Assembly: GCA_002496725.1 (NCBI GenBank)
Contig: DALI01000079.1
Location: 7,286 to 12,367, forward strand
Length of the DNA: 5,082 bases
Direction of reading: 5' to 3'
Origin: Euryarchaeota archaeon UBA181
Lineage (GTDB): Archaea; Thermoplasmatota; Poseidoniia; Poseidoniales; Thalassarchaeaceae
Shown in pieces: positions 1 through 5,082 of this stretch (within the stretch, counting starts at the first letter, position 1; each line of letters begins with the position of its first letter). Below the pieces are notes generated by a model, which made no database searches, had not been told where the DNA came from, and saw only the letters and a program-made list of their open reading frames with translations. A program made the translations under genes and the position numbers.

Positions 1-2171
1 CTAGCATAGTACCTGCCAAGAACTGCTCTTGACCTAGCATGAAGTTTCTCTTGGTTATTTGCAGCCGTCTCATCGTGTGCCTTCATGGCATGATCACGGG
101 CCCTGTCCATCTCCCCCATCTCCAGGAATGCCGAGGCCAATCTAATCCTAGCCTCGGTCAACTCGGATGAATCCTCTGATTCTAGTAGGTCCTCTACGTT
201 TCCATATACCTCAATTGCCCTCTTATTGTCCCTCTGGCGTCTGAAGATATAACCCATATTATTGTATGACTTTGCGGCACCCTGAGCGTCTCTGAGTTTT
301 ATCTGCATCTCAAGAGCCTTTTTGTGCAGTGCCAGTGCCGCATCCATATCTCCTTTCTTTACTGCTAGATCTGCTCTCGATGAATAAATCCTGACCAGGG
401 GGATAGTCAGATTATGCTTGGCCGCCAGAGGCAGAGCTAAATCGTATTGTTCCTCTGCTTCATCCCACTTTCCTTGAATTGAAAGGATATCCCCGGTTAA
501 TTCGTATATGGTAAATTTGGTTCTAGGTCCGAAAACCCCAACCTCAAGAACTCTAAGTATTCCGAGTAATTCAATATGACCAGCCCTAACAAGTGTATGG
601 CCATCCTCCGAAAGTGCGGAGGCTAGTCCTTCGATATCACCAGACTTGTGGAGGTGGTGAATATGTTCAATACTCTGAGATGGATTTTCTCTTCTAATCC
701 TGTACCACTCTACAGCGTTGGCATGTAACGATTGCCTTAGAGAATCATCCATAGACAGAGTTAGAAACTCCCTCACCAAGTCATGGACATCATAATTTTC
801 ACTATCTACCTGTCTTGCTAAACCTTTCTCGACTAGATCGTCGAGTAAGTCGGTCTCCATGTCAATCCCGGAGATTGCCTCCAGTGGCATTGGCTCCCTG
901 AATACCGCAATAGCCCCCAATAATCTTTTTTCGGCTCCTGAAAGTCTGCTAAAAATTTCTTTCTCGACAAATGTCTCAAGAGTTTCGTGGAAGGCCCCTC
1001 CGACACTTCCCCTATTGATCAGTTCGAGAACTAGGGGGTGCCCCCTAGAGAGATTGTGAATATGCAGGAATTGTGGCATTTCAATATCCTGCATTGTAGT
1101 GAGTATCTTTCTGCTGGCGTCTTGATCGAGACCATCTAGTGGCATCACCAGAGTCACTATTCGTCCCGAAGAGTCTGATTCAGGGACGACCATCCTAAAT
1201 GAACGGGAGAACATAACCAGACCAACGTCATCTAGTCTGGGTATTTGTAGAGCTAATTCCCTCAAAGCCGAGATTAGTGTCTCGTCACCTACCTTGTGCA
1301 AATCGTCAATGACTATCAGAGAGGGCGAAGATTCCAATCCGTCTGAAATTAGATTGACTGCCATCTGAGGTTGTGGCACGGGAGTTGAGGCCAGATAGTC
1401 TGAAAGATCGTCACTACCCATAGCAGATAGCCATTCAGAGATAGCTTCAAGAAATGCTCTGGATCCCTCCCAGTCCTGACATCTATGATAGAGGAGATTT
1501 CTTCTATGGGTGAATCTCTCAATCAGCTTGGCCGAGAGAGAGGTCTTCCCGATCCCTGCTATTCCTGGAACTAAAATTGATCCAGACTGGTGCTCTAGCA
1601 AGTTAACCATGTTTTCCAACTCCATCTCTCTGCCATAGAATTTCCTAGTACGAGGGAGGTCATTTAGAGAGGTGACTAATTGCTTCTCAATATGCTTTGA
1701 GAGATCCCGCTCAATTAAATCGGCCGATAGTACAGATAGGTCAATTGTGCCAGAATCATCTAGATATCGAATAACGTCGACATGTCTCAGAGGGAGGTCC
1801 GTACCTTCCAATGCCTTAGAGAGCTCCATATTGGATGCACGTCCATCCCTGCCAACCACCCTAACATTCTGCATACCAACCTTTGACCATATGTCGTCAG
1901 CTAGTTTCGCACCTTCATCAGTGAGGAAATATGCTTTCCGCTTTCTGGAAACGCCCGTGACATGAGCCTGCTTCTCCACAAGGAATCCCTGATCTCTGAG
2001 GCCGGAAATAGCCCTAGGGACATTGGACCTTGCAATTGATACGGCATTTGCAATTCCCATCTGGGAAAGGGCGAATGGGACTTCGACTTTGTCGGCATGA
2101 TCAACATAGTCCCTGAGGTGTAGCAGAATCCTCTCTTGGACTCCTGGCTTAGGTACAGGAGTAACGGCCAT
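1..2171 (-). CDS. Winged-helix / STAND NTPase / TPR transcription regulator, C-terminus cut by window edge
   Basis: Probably a cytoplasmic one-protein switch: an NTP-driven STAND ATPase that senses a signal through its TPR arm and binds DNA through its N-terminus. The frame is open for 723 codons from ATG at 2171 and runs off the window without a stop. Residues 10-95 form a winged helix: a candidate recognition helix around IARSNVPRAISGLRDQGF (47-63) and a basic wing, VSRKRKAYFLTDEG (74-87), as in MarR-like proteins. After a linker, FYGREMELE (178-186) opens the NTPase: Walker A GIAGIGKTS (203-211), Walker B LIVIDD (285-290), a sensor-like Arg in FSRS (R323), the GHP motif (377-379) and an MHD-like VHDLVREF (462-469). 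All key residues are present. A MalT-like helical region (475-550) and at least four TPRs (about 551-704) follow. The domain order is that of archaeal HTH-STAND-TPR proteins, with the HTH at the opposite end from bacterial MalT. Ligand and targets cannot be read. ATG 2222 is an alternative in-frame start adding 17 residues. No Shine-Dalgarno precedes either ATG, so initiation may be leaderless. Confidence 0.9.
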   Translation of the reverse strand, partial: MAVTPVPKPGVQERILLHLRDYVDHADKVEVPFALSQMGIANAVSIARSNVPRAISGLRDQGFLVEKQAHVTGVSRKRKAYFLTDEGAKLADDIWSKVGMQNVRVVGRDGRASNMELSKALEGTDLPLRHVDVIRYLDDSGTIDLSVLSADLIERDLSKHIEKQLVTSLNDLPRTRKFYGREMELENMVNLLEHQSGSILVPGIAGIGKTSLSAKLIERFTHRRNLLYHRCQDWEGSRAFLEAISEWLSAMGSDDLSDYLASTPVPQPQMAVNLISDGLESSPSLIVIDDLHKVGDETLISALRELALQIPRLDDVGLVMFSRSFRMVVPESDSSGRIVTLVMPLDGLDQDASRKILTTMQDIEMPQFLHIHNLSRGHPLVLELINRGSVGGAFHETLETFVEKEIFSRLSGAEKRLLGAIAVFREPMPLEAISGIDMETDLLDDLVEKGLARQVDSENYDVHDLVREFLTLSMDDSLRQSLHANAVEWYRIRRENPSQSIEHIHHLHKSGDIEGLASALSEDGHTLVRAGHIELLGILRVLEVGVFGPRTKFTIYELTGDILSIQGKWDEAEEQYDLALPLAAKHNLTIPLVRIYSSRADLAVKKGDMDAALALHKKALEMQIKLRDAQGAAKSYNNMGYIFRRQRDNKRAIEVYGNVEDLLESEDSSELTEARIRLASAFLEMGEMDRARDHAMKAHDETAANNQEKLHARSRAVLGRYYA

Positions 2172-2189
2172 AGTTACGTTAGCGACAAC

Positions 2190-2198
2190 ATCTATTGA
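2190..2198 (-). promoter_or_regulatory. Weak TATA-box-like element for the regulator
   Basis: Read on the minus strand, TTCAATAGA sits about 20-28 bases before the ATG at 2171. That is the distance expected for an archaeal TATA box if the transcript starts at or near the start codon (leaderless). The match to the archaeal TATA consensus is poor and no clear BRE is visible upstream, so this is only a positional guess. No comparable element lies at that distance before the alternative ATG at 2222, which mildly favours 2171. Confidence 0.15.
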
Positions 2199-2220
2199 AG
2201 AATGTTCGTGAAGAAAGCAC

Positions 2221-2239
2221 ATTAGTTGATTCAGCTAAT
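2221..2239. promoter_or_regulatory. 19-base near-perfect palindrome, candidate operator upstream of the regulator
   Basis: The sequence ATTAGTTGATTCAGCTAAT has two 9-base arms around a central T at 2230, and 8 of 9 positions are complementary. The single mismatch is at the sixth base of each arm. The odd centre and the lack of room for a loop fit a dimeric DNA-binding site better than an RNA hairpin. It lies in the only intergenic gap, 50 bases upstream of the preferred start of a winged-helix protein, a usual place for an autoregulatory operator. Binding is inferred. It also abuts the alternative ATG at 2222. Confidence 0.4.
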
Positions 2240-2273
2240 ACTGACTCGGTTTCTATTCCAGTCCCTTGCCTTG

Positions 2274-5082
2274 TTATTCCTTATCTGGAACCCATTCTTC
2301 GTTTTCAGTATCCCAAAGCCATCCGGGATGGTCTGCATCACTAACAAACCGTCCTTCTGCCTCATCATCTGATTCGGGAGTCTGTCCGTCACTGACAGCC
2401 ATATCCTCTGATTCGTCTTCAAACTCTATGAAGAAGTATGCAAATGCACCAATTGCCAATATGGCTATAACGGCGATTATCCCAATGAGTGCCCCTCCTC
2501 CCGAATCTGAATCACTGACTGTAATTTTGGAACCCTGGTATTCCATCCCCCCATACTTGAACTGCGGAGTTGCAGAGCCGGATATCCTTGACCCAGGGAC
2601 ACCAATCTCCCATGACGAGTCTTCCGATACGACCGTGTTATTCACGGGATTACCCCCAATGGTAACTGTTACAATCCTTCCAGGCAGTCCAACTCCTGTG
2701 AAAAGAACTGTTTCTTCCTCAGATATTCTTGTTTCTTCAGGGATATCTACTTCAAAGTCAATTCCTAAGACCTCTATACTAATGGGTATTGAGTTTGCTT
2801 TGGAACCAAAGGGGTCAGAAGCTACGAATACCACATCATGAATTGACCAACCTGATATTTCTGGATCAAAGAATGACATAGATGTCGGATTATACCTAGC
2901 TAGGCCGTCTGCTGAAACTGAAATCACGACTGGGTATTCATCATCCGAATCTATAGACTCATCATCGTAAACTGATAATATTAGTTCTTGATTTGCGTCG
3001 GGATCTGCGAAGAAATCCAATAGATTAATCTCGAAGCTCGTGCATCTATCCACCGACTGAGAATTTTCCTCGCAGTACAGGGTGATCTCATCTGGCCATT
3101 GTGATTGATCGAAGACTGGTTGATTATTCCCAGCATCTGGTGGATTATCAGCGATGATATTGACGTTCTTCCATTCGCTGTAGTCGAAGCCGTCGTAGGA
3201 CCTCATCCTAATCTGATACTCAGAGTTGTGCCTCAGGGCTCTCGAATCCCATATTGATGTGAACTCTCCGTTTGAATCAAACTCAGTCACAGATTCTGAG
3301 TGAACCTCAATCATCCCATTAGCGGTATCGAGAACCTCGATATCGACCCTTGTCACATCATTGTCATTATCCCTTGCTACCCCTCCGAAGATAGATTCCT
3401 CGGAGACCGGCATTCTATCGGACTCTTTTGGCGTAGAGATACTAATGAAAGGCGCACTATTCGAGTTATCTATGGTCAGGATAAGCTCAACAGGCACGCA
3501 TTCATCGATAATTCCGTTGCAGAAGTCTGAATCGGAAGCCCAGATTTTGAAGGTATAGTCAGCGACGACCCTGGGCTGGCCACTGAATTCCCAGGTCCAG
3601 GTCCAAGATGTACCTCCTGAAACGGGAGTGACTACTTGGAAATTGGGGCCTTCTATCTGGAAATAAATCTCAGAGAGGTCTTTTCCACATTGTTCAGGGC
3701 ATCCATAGTAATCGTAGGCGGCTCCTTCGAATGTGACGCTGTCATCTGAATGAGTAGAGAATGGGCTGGGGGAGCTAACTGATACTGTTGGGGCCTGAGA
3801 GTTTAATTTGACTGAGATACTGGATATTGGACTGTATTCTATTCCATCGAATGCTCGGAACTGGAAAACGTAGTCGCCTTCGGCCATTTGCGACATATCT
3901 AGTTCGTAGTACCAGTCTTTGAACGGGTGGTTATTTTTTGAGACTATACCGAACTGAGCGTCGGATGAATCGGCGGCCAACATTGCGTCTGACCAACCAC
4001 TAGTAAACGGGTCCCTCACCTCAATTGAGTGAACATACCCTTTTTGATCCCACTGAGCCATTTCATCACTTGGATAGAATGATGCTAGGACCCCATCATG
4101 AGCGTTTCCCGTGATATTTACTATCTTTCTAAATGAGTGGCCTTGATCCTGAGTGATAGAAACAGAAGGTGCCAGATTGAGCAAATTGGCTGTTCCTTGG
4201 TAGGACGTGTCATCGAGAGTGAATTCTCCACTATCCAAACCAAATCCGAACTTGTATGCAGTGTAGCGGTAGAGTGACAGTTCCCTAGTTCCTGCAGAAT
4301 GATTGCAATCGCTATCTGCATTATCCATTACGAGGTCACCGTCATTGTCTATTCCGTCTGAACAGGAGTCCTCGTACTCATCATCTGCAAAGCCATCGGG
4401 GTTGTCCCCCCCTCCAAGTCCTCTGAAATCAAGATGGAAATCCGATGGCAGTGCAAACCATGGGGTATATCCATCCGATAGAGTGTCTATGTCATACATA
4501 TCGTTACCAAGGGCGTCTTCGATTAGGACACTTGCGCCTGGAACTCTTTCTCCATTGACAAGAGCTTGAAATTTGACCAACTCGGCCCTTCTAACCTGAA
4601 CAGCATAAGGGGTTGGCTGAGTCTGAATTGATATAGAAGATCTATCTAAATTGGCTAATCCTGCAAATGTCATCACTGTTGAATTGTTATCCATTGAAAG
4701 GGCGAGCGGGAAGTTTCTGGGAGTTAGATTGACGCAATTGGAACATTCTTGGACCTCGGTCGGCATAATTCCATTCTGGAAGTTGTTATCGGGCCACGCC
4801 TCTTGGTCTGGCCATGAAAGAATCACTGGGAACTGGCCTGTAGGTGGACTGGGGATTGATTCCGATTGTACCGTTACAGAACTCTTAGTGATATTGTAGG
4901 TAGTACCCACGCCGTTCCACGAGTTCTCTGAGAAAAACGCCAGTGTCCCATACTGCTGATCTCCAGCATATCCTGAATCATAATGCTTGAGGGTCGCTCC
5001 GGAGCCTGCGACATTCCATGTGTTCCTTCTGATATCCAATAGGGCGCCAATTGACCTGATTCCATCCGTAGTCCCTCCTGCG
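2274..5082 (-). CDS. Giant multi-domain cell-surface protein (Ig-like / cadherin-like), membrane-anchored; N-terminus cut by window edge
   Basis: Probable extracytoplasmic adhesin or surface-layer-type protein; no enzyme motif is seen. The frame is open from the window edge (935 complete codons) to TAA at 2276-2274, with no ATG near the edge in this frame, so the true start and any signal peptide lie outside. In order: Gly/Asn/Ser-rich, beta-helix-like sequence (about 5081-4860); a CxxC (4745-4734); a carboxypeptidase-regulatory-like beta domain with VNGERVPGASVLIED (about 4592-4440); a calcium-type loop CSDGIDNDGD...DSDC (4364-4305); three Ig-like repeats (about 4172-3804, 3797-3468, 3455-3144) ending in related strands such as YVFQFRAFDG and YQIRMRSYDG; a cadherin-like domain with LLDFFADPDANQEL (about 3125-2763); a Big-type Ig domain with GLPGRIVTVTIGG (about 2759-2517); a membrane helix, ALIGIIAVIAILAIGAFAYF (from 2492, ending near 2427); and an acidic tail ending HPGWLWDTENEEWVPDKE. 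Seven N-glycosylation sequons and paired cysteines support an outside location. Domain names are by eye; the surface-anchored reading is firm, the ligand unknown. Confidence 0.88.
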   Translation of the reverse strand, partial: AGGTTDGIRSIGALLDIRRNTWNVAGSGATLKHYDSGYAGDQQYGTLAFFSENSWNGVGTTYNITKSSVTVQSESIPSPPTGQFPVILSWPDQEAWPDNNFQNGIMPTEVQECSNCVNLTPRNFPLALSMDNNSTVMTFAGLANLDRSSISIQTQPTPYAVQVRRAELVKFQALVNGERVPGASVLIEDALGNDMYDIDTLSDGYTPWFALPSDFHLDFRGLGGGDNPDGFADDEYEDSCSDGIDNDGDLVMDNADSDCNHSAGTRELSLYRYTAYKFGFGLDSGEFTLDDTSYQGTANLLNLAPSVSITQDQGHSFRKIVNITGNAHDGVLASFYPSDEMAQWDQKGYVHSIEVRDPFTSGWSDAMLAADSSDAQFGIVSKNNHPFKDWYYELDMSQMAEGDYVFQFRAFDGIEYSPISSISVKLNSQAPTVSVSSPSPFSTHSDDSVTFEGAAYDYYGCPEQCGKDLSEIYFQIEGPNFQVVTPVSGGTSWTWTWEFSGQPRVVADYTFKIWASDSDFCNGIIDECVPVELILTIDNSNSAPFISISTPKESDRMPVSEESIFGGVARDNDNDVTRVDIEVLDTANGMIEVHSESVTEFDSNGEFTSIWDSRALRHNSEYQIRMRSYDGFDYSEWKNVNIIADNPPDAGNNQPVFDQSQWPDEITLYCEENSQSVDRCTSFEINLLDFFADPDANQELILSVYDDESIDSDDEYPVVISVSADGLARYNPTSMSFFDPEISGWSIHDVVFVASDPFGSKANSIPISIEVLGIDFEVDIPEETRISEEETVLFTGVGLPGRIVTVTIGGNPVNNTVVSEDSSWEIGVPGSRISGSATPQFKYGGMEYQGSKITVSDSDSGGGALIGIIAVIAILAIGAFAYFFIEFEDESEDMAVSDGQTPESDDEAEGRFVSDADHPGWLWDTENEEWVPDKE

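Noticed and set aside
1672..1965. 97-codon open frame on the plus strand
   Set aside because: Opposite the linker and winged-helix region of the regulator; no recognisable motif and a Ser/Arg-rich composition typical of a shadow frame.
1901..2107. 68-codon minus-strand frame inside the regulator
   Set aside because: Out of frame with the winged helix, which is well formed in the main frame over the same bases; no motif of its own.
2240..2273. Terminator after the surface protein gene
   Set aside because: No stem-loop and no T-rich run follows the TAA on the minus strand; only a short pyrimidine patch (CTTTCTTC) lies further on, too weak to call.
2427..2515. Sortase/archaeosortase-type C-terminal anchor (PGF-CTERM-like)
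   Set aside because: No PGF-like tripeptide before the membrane helix, and the helix is followed by 50 acidic residues rather than a short basic cluster.
2266..2841. 191-codon open frame on the plus strand
   Set aside because: It lies fully opposite the 3' end of the surface protein gene, whose frame encodes a clear Ig-like domain, membrane helix and tail. The plus-strand product is Ser/Pro/Thr-rich without any domain, as expected for an antisense shadow.
5037..5039. TTG as the start of the surface protein
   Set aside because: The frame stays open for 14 more codons to the window edge, and a start here would lack a signal peptide although the protein is clearly extracytoplasmic.
4874..5065. 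ATG at 5065 with a purine-rich AGGAGG upstream, on the minus strand
   Set aside because: It looks like a good ribosome site, but it starts a short frame of 63 codons out of frame with the surface protein and without a domain. The long frame is open across it, so the AGGAGG is likely coding sequence.

Overview
The window holds two genes, both read from the minus strand and both running off the window, with a 102-base gap between them. In transcription order, the first is the 3' part of a very large multi-domain surface protein (positions 5082 to 2274, N-terminus outside the window). The second is the 5' part of a fused winged-helix / STAND ATPase / TPR protein that looks like a signal-dependent transcription regulator (positions 2171 to 1, C-terminus outside the window). 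I see no RNA gene, mobile element, CRISPR array or gene on the plus strand.

The organism is probably an archaeon, most likely a marine member of Thermoplasmatota (the Poseidoniales / Marine Group II-III type). This is inference. It rests on the heavy use of AGA/AGG for arginine and of ATA for isoleucine, the absence of Shine-Dalgarno sequences before the one visible start, the archaeal fusion of an N-terminal winged helix to a STAND ATPase with TPRs, and a large acidic Ig/cadherin-like surface protein with one C-terminal membrane helix and a short tail ending in a Trp-rich motif (HPGWLWD...EEWVPD). I recall that tail type from this group, but no search was run.

Layout: 5082-2274, surface protein. 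It begins with a probable beta-helix-like region, then a carboxypeptidase-regulatory-like beta domain, a Cys-flanked Asp-rich calcium-type loop, three Ig-like repeats, a cadherin-like domain, a final Ig-like domain, the membrane helix and an acidic tail. 2273-2172, intergenic gap with a 19-base near-perfect palindrome (2221-2239), a candidate operator. 2171-1, regulator: winged helix, linker, NB-ARC-like NTPase, helical arm, then TPRs with a roughly 40-residue period.

A cautious reading is that the regulator controls its own transcription, and perhaps that of nearby cell-surface genes, by binding the palindrome in response to a ligand sensed by the TPR arm. Only the architecture and the palindrome are seen; ligand, targets and any functional link between the two proteins are unknown.
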